Assembly: GCA_947652605.1 (NCBI GenBank) | Contig: OX393577.1 | Location: 58,366,108-58,430,107 of the forward strand | Source: Elmis aenea | Lineage: Eukaryota; Arthropoda; Insecta; Coleoptera; Elmidae | DNA length: 64,000 bases | Direction of reading: 5' to 3' | Part shown: piece after piece, positions 23,105-34,862 of the stretch | Layout of the letters: each line of letters begins with the position of its first letter | Position numbering within the stretch: position 1 is the first letter of the stretch | The notes under the pieces: generated by a model | What the model saw: only the letters and a program-made list of their open reading frames with translations | Database searches by the model: none | What the model was told of the DNA's origin: nothing | Made by a program: the position numbers and the translations under genes

Positions 23105-24470
23105 GAACGAAATTTGAAGTTTTACATTTAACTTCTCATACGATTGACGGTGTACTAAAGAATCTAGTCTGGCTTTTATAACCTATTGCATGTGTCTTTA
23201 AGCTACTTATTTAATGTTGTCATTAACCTACACAGCTGCTCGAAGAGTTTCATTTTCGTATCAACAGAGATTAAAATTCTTATCGTGAGACAATACCACT
23301 GGTATTAATATTGTATAGTGTATCGCCTCCTTAAATTAAATCGTAATTTATTGCGTTCAAATTTATAAAGGCAGTCTGCAAAAATTGTAATTGTCCATTC
23401 AACAGGCTACAGGAGTTGTGTGTATCCTACCACGTGTTTCTGTCTTGCTTCTGCAGCTCCTTAGGTTAATGCGAATCAACTGGTTTGTGTCTAGATTTTT
23501 TGTTTATAAAACCGGTAATATTATCGCTTTTATTCAACAAGAAAAGCTGCATACTCTTATTACACTTTCAAGGTATTTAATAATGTTATTGCTTACTTGC
23601 ATGATGTATATAATTAGGTATTTGTTTAAGGATATTTTTAATGATATGTTACAGATTTAGGATAAGTTGTAAAATAAAAAAAAACAGGTTAGTTGTTGAA
23701 ATGGTAAAAGCACTTATACCTATTACCTATGTAGACATGTGATTCTGCACTTCAGTCTGGCTGTAAATAAGTAAGGCAGTACTTAAGTGTGGGTATAGAC
23801 AAACAGCAATTCGCAAACTTCGGCTTTATGAAAGTCAAAGTGTACTTGTCAAAGCCACTGTAAACAGGTTCACAAAATCGGAAGATCAAACAAGTGCTTA
23901 AGGCGACAAGGGCCCTTCTTCTAGTAGTTTTGCTCCAGTTTATGTACATTCAAAAGTAAAATTACTAGTAGCGTTGTTTTTACTTAAAAATTAGCAACAT
24001 AAATTAAATAAAAATGTGTATGAAGTCTTTAGGTAGTTGCTGTAGATAAAAAAATTTTGTTTTTCCCCGAAAACTTTTAAAAACTGCCCAAACTTGCAGT
24101 AAATAATTGTTCTGATAAGCAGCGCATGAGGTTTGAAGCTGATTGGTTGAGGTTTAAATCTTTTTAATGATTCTACAAAAAGAAGTTTAAATACACATTT
24201 TCAGGTTACGATGGAAATATTTGTATCGTTATTTGAGCAAAATAAGGGTAAATAAGTCGACAACGAGTGTGTTTGAAGTGTAAAGCCAATTGCGTTAGTT
24301 ATTTTTGTAAAAAAAAGTGAAAACTATAGTGTTTGCACAGTTTTTGTTGAAATAATGTGATCTTTATGTGTGTTAGGATGCCTTTTTGAATAATTAATAA
24401 CTGGGGCGTTGACTACTTTAATTTACATGGTTCGTATTATTTTACTTACAAGTTTAGTGTTATTTATTAT
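23105..24470. other. AT-rich spacer, nothing recognised
   Basis: Open frames at 23391 (+) and 23752 (-) have no recognised motif. No repeat ends were seen. Confidence 0.5.
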
Positions 24471-24479
24471 AAACACACG

Positions 24480-25420
24480 GATTCCCGAGGCAGGCAGAGG
24501 CTGAAGCCAAGCGATTGGTGCAAAGGTGTATGCAGCGTACATAAAACAAAGAAGCTTGTGCCACTGATAACATTTAATAATTAGTAACAATTATGTACTC
24601 ACCGGGGGGAACCCACCCCCGCGTGTGATGCCGGATCGCCAGGGATATTATAAGCCCATCACCATATTATAGTAACACACAAATCTCCAATAAAGCCAAG
24701 CATAAAGCAACAAGGTGGTCTCACTCGCACACAAAGCTGAAAGGCAAAGCATGGCGTCCCACGCATTATATAAATTAGCATGTGTATCAACATACACCCT
24801 GGATCTCAATCCAGTACAACTCCTGGACAACACTCCAGCTCAGCAACCTGGACAACTATCAGACTCTCTGGTCACGTTGGGTACCGTTGGCATGCTTTGA
24901 TGGCACCTGGGTGGACCCTCCGGCGTTTCGACCGGATTCCTACGCTTACTGCGCCTCATCACCCAGGTGTACCCTCATGGGGCGGCTGCGGCCAGGTGTG
25001 GGCCAGGACACACAGCATAGACCCACCACCCAGGGGCACCCCCCATAGGGCAGCTACGGCTGGGGGTGTGAGCCAGGACACACAGCATAGACTCACATTC
25101 CCCAGCACTCTGTATGGAGAAATGGAGAGAAATTAGCAGCATGATTAGTACATTACCAAATGATTGCAATCCAAAACACAATAACACAAATAAACACAAT
25201 AACATAATATTCCCCAATAACTGCAGTGTTACATAATACTCTATCTAATATAACTGCATACTGCATGCACTACACAATGCCAACCCTTCATCTTATAACC
25301 ACACAGCATCACATACATACACATGTATAATTCTAACAACTTATACTAAAGACTGTCGAATATGAACTGTATATCTCGAGTGTCCCCCGCAAGGGGTTGC
25401 GTCTGGCCGATACATAATAT
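24480..25420. other. GC-rich block of unknown origin
   Basis: Its composition is clearly unlike its surroundings, with C-rich and CA-rich stretches, long runs of G and C (24603-24620) and an AATAAA at about 24689. It contains a tandem duplication (next entry). Overlapping open frames on both strands (24.65-25.22 kb) reflect base composition and show no protein family motif. The size and an internal polyadenylation-like signal would fit a solitary LTR, but no TG...CA borders with a target duplication could be fixed. Confidence 0.5.
24951..25100. repeat. Imperfect tandem duplication, ~65-bp unit
   Basis: Two units share GGGCNGCTNCGGC, then GTGNGCCAGGACACACAGCATAGAC, the second half 20 bp of which is identical, then CCAC/TCAC. 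A partial third unit precedes (CACCCAGGTGTACCC). It lies inside the GC-rich block. Confidence 0.7.
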
Positions 25421-26591
25421 AAACAGTTTTGGGTCACTTTACCTGCCTCCAACGAAACCAAGAACTAAAACGCAACATACTATCTTTGTTTAAATGTAAC
25501 ATATGCTTCAGTGTATATTGTATAATGAACGTAATTATTAGCATCTTAAATCGAATAACTAATTTATCTTAGATTATCAATTATCATAACCAGAAAATAA
25601 AGGTAAAATACCTTAGACAAAAATATGAGCCTTTCATGTGTTCAAATTTAAAAAAAAAAGGTGAATGTTGACGGTAAATTTTGAATGAAATTTTACGTTT
25701 TTTCACAATTTTGTTGTTGTTGAAAACAATAAAAAAAAGAGCCAATCAAGGGGCAATAATCTTTTGAACACTCTGCATACATTTAATTCTGTTTATAGAA
25801 ATTTTACATAAGTATAATTTGAATAGTTTCCTTATAATAATTTTGCATGACATTTACATATAGCTGAGTCAGTAGACTCTATACGGGATTAACAGATTAT
25901 TAATGACTACACCAAAAAAAATTGCTCAAAACTGCTGTGCCGATACCATAACCATCATAAGTTATCTTTATTTAACAAGCTACGTGACTAAAGAAAATTA
26001 ATCATTCTTATTTTTAAAAATAAATAAATCGGAACGCTAGAAACTCACAAAGAATTGCGAATAATTAGATTATAATTGATCGCACAGCAATAACTCACCC
26101 ATTTTAATTCACTATAGGTGAATTAATTGACCGAATAGCTAAACCTTGAAATAATTATACTTGCAGCATTATTTTAGAAACAATGGCGTTAAAATAAACG
26201 ATTTTTGTTCTTTATTGCGATTGTTTTTAGTCTGCACATGTTGACTATGTTTAGACGGCCTCAATTTTTTTGTTTCGCCGTTCTAATTTGTCATTTAAAT
26301 AAGATGCGCCTAAAATAATCCGGATTTAGCTTTGAAACATAATTTTATACTGCGCGGCACCAAAGGAAAATTAAAAAAAGTGACCTGATAAAAATAGAGC
26401 AATAAGTACTAAAGCATTGTTCCGCGCAATTAGGAATTTGAATGACAGTATGTGGGTGTGACGCATTTGATATAATAATCTAACATAAAAAGATTTAAGT
26501 GTTATAAATCTGACAGAATCATATTAACGAATCTTGTATGGTATAAAAATATTTTTAAGGCAGATATGAAATTTAGTAGTAATTGAAACAT
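25421..26591. other. AT-rich spacer, nothing recognised
   Basis: No coding motif or repeat ends were noticed. Confidence 0.5.
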
Positions 26592-26599
26592 GTATGAAC

Positions 26600-27418
26600 T
26601 AGGGTTTCTCATATTTGACCATTTTGCTTGTCCCGGGATTCTGGGAAGAAATCGGTCTTTGTCCCGGGATTTCCCGGGATCCCGGGATGTAATAAATTAT
26701 ATCAATATTTTGAAATAAATAACCCAAAAAATTAAGGGAGCGGTTTATTACTTAAAAACAACTCCAAGTCATATATGTAATACATTTTGCTCCATGATTA
26801 TTACAAATAATTCAATAATATTGGTGAGAGAAACATACATTTGGGAATTATAACCTTTCTATTGCAATTTCATATTTATGAATAGAATAATATAATTTTT
26901 ACAATGAATTTTTGTAATGTGATTTAAGAAAACAAAGGTGATCTGTGCTTCAGTCAATTAGTCTTTTTCTTAATTTATTAACAAAAAGTCCTGCTGCATA
27001 AAATGCTCTTTGTCTCAATTGATGTAGGTGCAAAGATTTAGCAGCAAAGAAACATCGTTATTATCAATAAAATTTCATTTATAAGCTATTTTGCTTTGAA
27101 TTATCAGGGTACACAAAAATAAAACTGTAAAAGTATTTTGAAGATATTAACTTTGTAATGGAGACCGGGCGTCTTTGCACCATACTAAAAGAGAAAAATT
27201 ATTTTGAAATAAAAATAAAGTTTTTCCATAATTTACTGTTAGTAAAGAAATTTTAAGGATAAAATTCTAATAAGTTATGATAGTATTACAAAGATCTTAG
27301 CACAAAATAAACGAAAATAAAACTTTTTTAAAATCCCGGGAATTCCCGGGACAAAAAGCATTTCCCGGGAAATATAAAATAGCTTAAAATGGACTGGGAT
27401 CCCGGGAAAGAAACCCTA
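26600..27418 (-). mobile_element. hAT element with CCCGGG-rich ends
   Basis: Inverted ends are TAGGGTTTCT at 26600 and AGAAACCCTA ending 27418. Both sides then carry clusters of TCCCGGGA and CCCGGGAA (26631-26697 and 27333-27407). The flanks GTATGAAC (26592-26599) and GTATGAAT (27419-27426) match at 7 of 8 bases, consistent with a hAT 8-bp duplication. Inside, the minus strand codes the end of a hAT transposase (next entry). The middle is AT-rich and mostly deleted. Confidence 0.85.
26958..27056 (-). pseudogene. hAT transposase C-terminal (dimerisation) relic
   Basis: The minus strand reads FAAKSLHLHQLRQRAFYAAGLFVNKLRKRLID and stops. This matches the end of the hAT C-terminal dimerisation region, with the pattern (S/R)xRAFSxAGxxxxxxRxRL. 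The rest of the protein is missing. It lies inside the hAT element at 26600-27418 and agrees with the target-site evidence. Confidence 0.75.
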
Positions 27419-27475
27419 GTATGAATTAAACATGTTTTTCTAAATAATACAATGGACATAAATGGAAATAATAAT

Positions 27476-27881
27476 GTTTTTCTACGACCACTTATGTAAA
27501 TGACTCTTACCGTACAGCCTGTATACATAGTGAGTGGGTCCTTACGCACGGTAAGCAAAAAGCACAGCTTTTTAAAGAAATGGTCAAAGTAGACTCACGT
27601 CAAACACTTCCTGCATTCCTAGTGAGTTATAACGCCCGGTAAGCAAAACGCACACTTGTCTAGAAATTTCAAAGTAGACTAACGACAATATTGACAACTT
27701 AATTACATGTGTATATTAGCCAAAAAGCTGTTAATATCGTAGGTATTATGTGATCGTAGAAAAAGTAAGGTACATAACACGAGTTGTAAAGCAATTACGC
27801 TCTCGCCGCTACGCGGCTTCGTGCGTGACTTTTCCACTCATGCGTAATATGCTTCTTACATCTTACAACTCTTGTTATGTA
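27476..27881. repeat. Two-module palindromic repeat, copy B
   Basis: Second copy of the repeat at 3456-3838, in the same orientation. Shared blocks include TTTCTACGACCACT, GTAAATGACTCTTACCGTAC, ACGCACGGTAAGC, TCAAACACTTCCTGCAT, TTATGTGATCGTAGAAAAAG and ACACGAGTTGTAAAGCAAT. Copy B has a short extra stretch (CTTCGTGCGTGA) near 27818. It begins only about 50 bp after the hAT duplication at 27419-27426. Confidence 0.75.
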
Positions 27882-30221
27882 TTATACTATTACACTCTAC
27901 TGTATTTAAAACAAATCAAAATACTTTGCCACTTTAGGTAGGTAATAATAAACTTTTTTTTCTTCCTTTTGTATGAAATGTCTTGACTTCAAACAAAACT
28001 CCCAAATTTCGTTCTAATAGTTTTGGTCTAATTTTTTTATTTCTTTTAATGCGTTTTTTGTAAATAAACTACAAATTTTTGTCAATTTTCAAATTAAAAT
28101 GTTGGTCATCTTGAATTTCTCTTCACTCCTATAAATTCTTACAAGTCGGCTGTAAACAGCTCCTATTTGAAATATAATTGATCAAAATAAATTGATTGTT
28201 AAAATACCTATGTACTTTAAAAATATTTACGATGGCACAACTAGGCAAGATCCACATTCCAAAATGGTAAACAGGACTATAAAGTAGCTCAAAAGTGATT
28301 TAACGCATGAAAACTACTTGAAGCTTCAGGGTACACTCGAAATTATTTCTACAGTATTGATTTATTGCTCCCTAACATGGTTAGAAACTTGCCTATCGTA
28401 TTAAAAAATTCATAGCTAATTCTCAACAAAACTATGAGGACAAATCTAAAATTTTGCTGCAAGCATTTCGGTAGTATCAAATTTTTTAAACAATTTCAAA
28501 CGCGATTATTGCATCATCTTAACAACAATTTCTAGTAGCCTAAACAATCATGATACCTTTTTGTTGTTGTTCATTGCCAAAATATGCACGGCTAAATGAT
28601 TCACAAGCTAACAAAGAAGGGTCTGACCTGAGTTAGTAATCAAATATTAACAATTATTGCGAACTAATCAATAAAATGGTTAAATACATTTGTCATCGTT
28701 GACATACAGAATTGTTTACTATGTGCATGTGGTATCATGAATTATGCCAGGGTTAATTAATATTGGTTCTAATCGTCTTTGGCCAAATGCAGCAACAATT
28801 GAAACTGACAACGCAATATCTCACTACATTTCTAGCATTCAAATTATTTTTGGTAAGTGAAACTTTGTATGGTTAATCAATAAACAGATTTTTTAAATAG
28901 TTTTAACGATTAGATGTTTTACTTAGTAAGTAAGTAAATCGTATGAACTCATTATCTTCTAAAAGCACTAATAATGCCGTAATATTCTAATTTAATTTTA
29001 ATGTAGTATTTTATATAAAAGCCGAAGAATGGTACAAAAATTAATATTAAATACTTTTCGTTTGCAGGTTACAATTTTATATTTTCATCAGTCATCACTT
29101 GTTGTAAAATATACTATAAAAATACATAATATGAATGACTGTTATCAACCAAAGCTGTCTGTACCTAAATTTCACGTTATTTAGAATATTATTAATAACT
29201 TTGGAGATATTTGCATTACTTTTTCATTTCATTGAAGCGAAAATCACTTACTCGAGTACATGTTTAATCAATTACGATAAAATCGGACGACGACGCGTTA
29301 ATGACCATGAATCAGGAGCCAATTAGTCTAGATTGACTTTAAACAGCGTTTGAAGTAATTTATTCGTCTATTGACCTTTCTATTTGTACAGAGCTTATCA
29401 GGAAAAATAAAAATAATTTGTTTTATTTGGCAGTTCAAACAGTTATCTGTGTGTGAACATTCAAACTCATAGTACAGTAGTTTTATAAAAATTAAGTGCT
29501 CGATGAATTAAATGCAAAAACTCAAAAAACAAGGTACCAAGACCAAACATTTATTTAAAAAAATTACAGGAAACAGCAATAATTGTTTTACCAGTCGGTT
29601 CAAAAAACTTGCATGTGCTAAAAAGATAAACAAAAGAAAACAGTCTATTACTGGACCAATTAACAACAAAATGAGAAACCAATACAACCAAAAAACGACA
29701 AAATCTACTAGTTTCTTAAAATACAAGTTCTACTGACGTATAAACTTCAGCTCAGCTGTTAACTTGAAAAAGTTATGAAATCAATCCGTTGATTTTGCCG
29801 TTAATGTGTTAGATATCATCAAATCACAGAGCTAAATAGCTTTTTAAATGGAACAAAATCTGTGCACCATAGTAAAAGTGATACAGATCTGTGGAACGAA
29901 TTAGTGACTGAAATTATAAAACCAAATTTATTATATTATTCATTCAGAAGTACGCCTGTGAGCTTGTTATGTAGATGAGAAAATAAATTCACTATGCACT
30001 GCTAATAGCTTTGATGTAACATGTAAATCAATGATATTAAAACAGGACTTTAGAACTAAGAATCAATTATTCTCAAACAATGCAATAAAAAGATACAATC
30101 TTATCGACAACCTAACTGTATAAAAAAACAATTAATTGAGACATTTGGAAATAACTGTTAACAAACAAATTATGTAAAAGTATTAAAAAAGAAATAATTC
30201 TAGTCACGTATTGATAATCGA
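27882..30221. other. AT-rich spacer, nothing recognised
   Basis: About 2.3 kb. A lysine-rich 74-codon open frame at 29512 and its antisense partner look like chance in A-rich sequence. No transposon ends were seen. Confidence 0.5.
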
Positions 30222-30239
30222 AAACGGTTACGGCAGACA

Positions 30240-30600
30240 AATCAAAAAGGCAATATTTTTAAACGACCACAATTGGCCAGAAGACGAGGAATTATTTTGA
30301 AACACGTCAACGCAGGGTCTTATAATTTAAAAAAAAGTCATTTTGGCGTGAATTGGGAGATTTTCCCACATACCCCATATTCACCAGACCTTGCCCCTTC
30401 AGATCATCTGTTTCGTTCCTTGCAAAATCTTGTTAAAAACACTTTTCGATACCAGAACAAAGTAGTTTTATACTTGCAAACACATAATGTTGCTGCAACA
30501 TTTTATTAAACGCAAAAAGTTATTTTGATAAGCAAATTGATGGTATCACTCGTGAAGCGTTAGAATTTTTGTTGCTATTTCAGCAACGTCCGGTTTCGAA
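30240..30600 (+). pseudogene. mariner transposase C-terminal relic
   Basis: The open frame contains QLARRRGIILKHVNAGSYN and WEIFPHTPYSPDLAPSDHLFRSLQNLV. These correspond to the mariner blocks with HDNARPH (second catalytic D) and YSPDLAPSDYHLFRSLQ (third catalytic D). The third D is kept. The second has become V (HVNA for HDNA) and the ARPH that follows is lost. The frame continues TFRYQN and then stops, with weak similarity to the C-terminal end afterwards. No N-terminus or terminal repeats were found. Length is about a quarter of the usual 340-350 residues. Confidence 0.85.
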
Positions 30601-30924
30601 AAACAACATTCCCGTTGCACCGAAATTAAGTTTATCTCGCGCCTTGGCCATCGTCCAATCGATTCGGTGTAAAATTTTATTTACTACAAATTTATATTTC
30701 CAACTACTGTGCTAAATTATATATAAAGTAGTTTACATCAAACTAAAGTCACGAGCTCTTACAATGTAAGCGAATAAAATTGGTACATCGAAATCAATAA
30801 ATTAGAGTACATTTCAATTTCTAAAAAGCTGTTTGCCTCGACCGGTCCAATTACAGCCAAAAACAGATATGCTAAATTTAATTATTTATTAAAAACCATA
30901 TGCAAGTTTATATTATACAAGATG

Positions 30925-31442
30925 ATTTATCCGGCGTTGCACGGGCGATTACAATTTTAATTACTTTTTTAACTTGAATAAGCCCAATAATTCCAAATCA
31001 TACACAAATGACATACTCTGATCAATCATCTTTCCATTTTCTTATAATTCATTAAAAAATAACTATTTATTGCTTAAAAATTGAATAATAACTCAAATTT
31101 ATTTTCTTTCGTCTTGTTTCAATTAAAAATTTACTAATAAAAATAATACTTCATGTACATTTATTACTAATTGTATACAAAACAATCTTTACTTGAGAAA
31201 TACACCGCGCCGTATCGTGTTTTGACCAGGTATTTGCCGACGTAAGATCGAATCCCGTCCAAGTAATTTTTTTTTTTTTTAATTGGTAATATGTGCTTGT
31301 ACTTAAAGTTTGGCGTTAGATCTGCAAGGTCCTAAATAGTAACTATGCAAAATTTGGTCCCGATCGGTCAACGGACCTAGGATTCTATAGCGAACAAACA
31401 AACAAACACACAAACAAGCTCTTTTATATATATATAGATAAT
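30925..31442 (+). mobile_element. SINE-like element with tRNA-like box and A/T-rich tail
   Basis: It begins near a GCGTTGCACGGGCGAT block. It contains GATCGAATCCCGTCC at 31247-31261, which resembles an RNA polymerase III B box (GWTCRANNC) and is followed at once by a long T run. It ends with a conserved-looking GGTCCCGATCGGTCAACGG, (CAAA)n-like repeats and a TATATATATAGATAA tail at about 31440. This ending type is widespread among insect SINEs and RTE-related tails. A clear A box and target duplications were not found, so the class is uncertain. Confidence 0.5.
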
Positions 31443-33309
31443 ACGCACTGCTTAAATTAAGAAGACAACAAAATAAAAGTTACTTATATTCTTTACAGTA
31501 AAACGGTGTAGCAGTATATTTATACAGGAAGTACAAAATTCGAAGTTTCACATGGGGATCCTGCTTATCTTAAGAGTTAGGAAGTCTTCATGGCTCTGTT
31601 AGATCATAGGTTATTTAAAAAAATCTAAAAATATGTAAATTTGATTTTTTTTATGTCATAAACTTTATTTTTAGAGAAGTAGAGGAACTAAGAACTTAAA
31701 TAGGAACTCAAACAACTTTTGGTTTTTCATACCCTGATCTAATTACAGCTGTAGATTTTTATCCGACGTTCCGACTATTTTGGATCATCACCAACTTTGT
31801 TAAATTTTTTTGAGAGCTTTATTACATTTTTGCATATAAAGATGGTTTTAAAAATTCTGAATACAATTATATAACATAGATACTATTGGTGCAATATGTA
31901 CAAAAGATCCAAAAACTGCGTTTTTTTAAAACATGAAATCAACCTTGCCATGAAAATAAAAACCAAGTTCTATGAATTTTATTGATATTTCACAGTAATT
32001 GTACCAGTTTTATACAAATATTATTTTTCAATATTTAAAAAAATAATAAAAAGATAAAATAAAGGCAGTTTTATATCTGAATGTGCTTCTTTAAGACCAG
32101 AACTTTAATTCTTTTTTTTTATGTAGATAAATATAAAAGAAAAAATGGTTGATTTCCATATCAGTTTTATTTTTCTGTACAAAGAAAATTATTAGATTGG
32201 GTTGTGGCTTTAATATAATATTGTATTTTAAAGAAAGTGTCAGGCAGTGGTCAATTCTACATTTGTTTATTTAAAAAAACAAACTAAATAATGTTCTTTT
32301 TCTCTTCTAACACCTCTCTACTATAGGGCGTGAGGATATTAAATAATATTACTTTTTTTTTACTTATTTACAGGTATAAATAAAATAAAATCACGTTTAC
32401 TAAATACAAAATTCTTTAAATTAGTTACATTATTTGATGTTTTTAAAAGCTTTTGGCACTTTAATTGGGTTTTATTGTTTATTACAATGTTAATTCAGTA
32501 AAAAATTATTATGTTTTGATAAAAAAGTCAGCAGGAATATTTTAACATCATACAAGAAGTCAAATTAGAATTCCTCTTTAAAGCAGAAAGGGTAAGGCAT
32601 GAAAATCAGTTAACGTTTCTATTATAATAAAAGAATGGTGTAGGAATTTTTATAACTCTTACTCATCACTATAGCCAAAAACAGCTAAGTATTCAGTATT
32701 GCACGATCAATAAAAAAAAAACTACCAAAAAACTTATTTTCCCATGACTAATAGTTGAATAGTACGGCTATAAAATGAGCAATAGTGCAAACAAAATTGA
32801 TTTATGTCTCTATTTAAAAATAAAACCACCCCGAACTGTGTTTCTGAGTCACGATTGTCATTATGTGTAGTTTTGCATAAAAAATTATGATATCTCGAGA
32901 AAGCTTCGTTATTTATTGCACTTACATGTGTATTTTATAGCCCGGTTTTAAAGATTTAGGTGCGCGTCTTTAGTGCAGAATGGCTCTCGCAGTTTTCTAT
33001 CAACATAACTTCTTATATTGAAGACGTATGCAAAAGATTTATAATACTAAAAAAATGTTTGTAATTATTTGTTTAATTTGAGTGGTTCTAGTTGTATATT
33101 TACAATTATGAATTTAATTAAAAATCGATTGTCTTAATTTCAATTATTAAACACTTTTAACTTCGCACTGCTTAGACAACAAAAAATATTTGTTACAAGT
33201 ATTTTTTTGTTTCTCAAAAAAATTCTACTGGTGAAGTAACGCAAAGTTGTAAAACTGTTTAATAACTGAAACAGAAAAAATTAAAACAATCTTTGTTTAG
33301 TACTTGGGG
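31443..33309. other. AT-rich spacer, nothing recognised
   Basis: About 1.9 kb without motifs. Long A/T homopolymer stretches occur. Confidence 0.5.
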
Positions 33310-33526
33310 CAGTGGTTTCCAACCTGTGGGGCGCAAGACTATTGCAAGGGAGGCGCGCAGCCGTTACCAAAATAGCATAATATGGTATATTGTTTTGTAG
33401 CCCATTAAATAATTATAATATCAGAACAGTATTTATGAGATTAGATTGGTTCGAAAAGTGAGAAGGGCTCAACAATTTTTTTTATGAAAAATGGAGACGG
33501 AGGTACAGAAAGGTTGAAAACCATTG
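33310..33526. mobile_element. hAT-type MITE, 217 bp
   Basis: The left end is CAGTGGTTTCCAACCTG, and the right end read in reverse is CAATGGTTTTCAACCTTTC. The GC-rich subterminal GGGGCGC and GGGAGGCGCGCAG are typical. The flanks ACTTGGGG and ATTTAAGG agree at 5 of 8 bases, a possible decayed 8-bp duplication. No coding sequence. Confidence 0.7.
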
Positions 33527-34340
33527 ATTTAAGGTATAAATAACTAAAGTATTGGTTAATAAATACAAGATTCTACAATTGCGAAATTCTTTATAACGGT
33601 ACACAGTAAATAAATACAGACAACAGGGATTATCCATTGTCAATTGAAATATTTACTAAATCATTTTTTTTTTTTTTTAAGAAAAAACTATAAATTCTTT
33701 CTATGGTGGACTCCCACCAAAAAGTGCAATTTATTTCAAGATCTTTGGAATCCTGAGCAATAGAAGAAATCGATATTAAAAGTTTTGTTTAATAATCTTA
33801 ATCCAAAAATTAAATTTGATTATGTAAAAATGCAGTAAATACAATGGACAACCAAATCATTATACTCTCTGTAGATATTCATATTATTCTTGATTAAGTT
33901 AACATAATAAAATGCGAACGTTATTATTGGAAAAATATTAAAACTAACTGAGTATCGAAGTTTACTAGAATCTATTTTTATGACATTTATGTATTACCAC
34001 GTGGCCATAGCATTTGTTATTGTTATTTTGTGTTTTTAGAGCCATTGTTTCGCTTGTCGGTGTTCATTTTAGTAGTTTCATTTTGCTTTTAAAACTAAAT
34101 ACTGTATGAAATATTGTTATAAAATAAAGAAAATAACAATACAAGTCCACAGTATCATAGTCAGCAAAATTACCCAATCACTTCATAAGTATTTTAACTT
34201 AACCACCCTCTGTATTATTAATTTTCAGGATTGAGTTTTGCTGTTCTAATTATTTTACAAACACTTTTTTTACTATTCTTTATCCTTTAGCACTTTTATT
34301 AATAAAAAATGACAGAAGGACCATAGCACAAAATGATGTT
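33527..34340. other. AT-rich spacer, nothing recognised
   Basis: No motif or repeat ends were noticed. Confidence 0.5.
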
Positions 34341-34862
34341 ATACAGGGTGTCCCCGTTATCGGCGCAAATATTTTATGTGGTGATAGAGGACCTTTTTCT
34401 AAGAAAAAATTTCAAGTAAAACTTTTTCCTAAAATCAAATGCTAAGCAGATATCAAGACATTAATTTTTTTACACTTATGCATTTAAAAGACTCTGTTGC
34501 CGAAAATGTTAATTTTATCGTAAAATACCTTAAAGCTTTTTATTAGACCATAAAATTATCTACAAAATTGATTTCAATCATTTTTTGTCTATAGGCAATG
34601 GTTTACAAGTTATAAAGCAGTTTTTACAAAAAAATCGATTCTTAGACTTTGCAACCGCTGTATCTTTTAAACGAAAGGTTGTACAAAAAAACGGACGGCC
34701 ATTCCGGATAGCAAATTTTATGGGCTACAACTTTCATTCAGTGAAAGTTTTGGAAAATCAAACCGATTTCCCGGAAAAGCTAAAAGTAAGGAAGAGTGTA
34801 AAAAAAGGTATATCCGAATACGCGTTATAAAAGACGCGTTATAAAAGGCGCGTTATAACCGA
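34341..34862 (+). mobile_element. Single ACAGGGTG transposon end with short tandem repeat
   Basis: TATACAGGGTGTCCCCG at 34341 is a family end. The inner side has an 81-codon open frame (34585) with no recognised motif. It closes on three tandem copies of a 14-bp unit, CGCGTTATAAAAGA, at 34821-34862. No inverted partner of the end was found. The right border is arbitrary. Confidence 0.5.

Noticed and set aside
24648..25217. Cluster of overlapping open frames on both strands in the GC-rich block
   Set aside because: Long frames are expected where stop codons are rare because of base composition. The peptides are low-complexity and read the tandem duplication.
29508..29736. Lysine-rich 74-codon frame and its antisense frame
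   Set aside because: Explained by A-rich composition. No motif and no repeat copy elsewhere.
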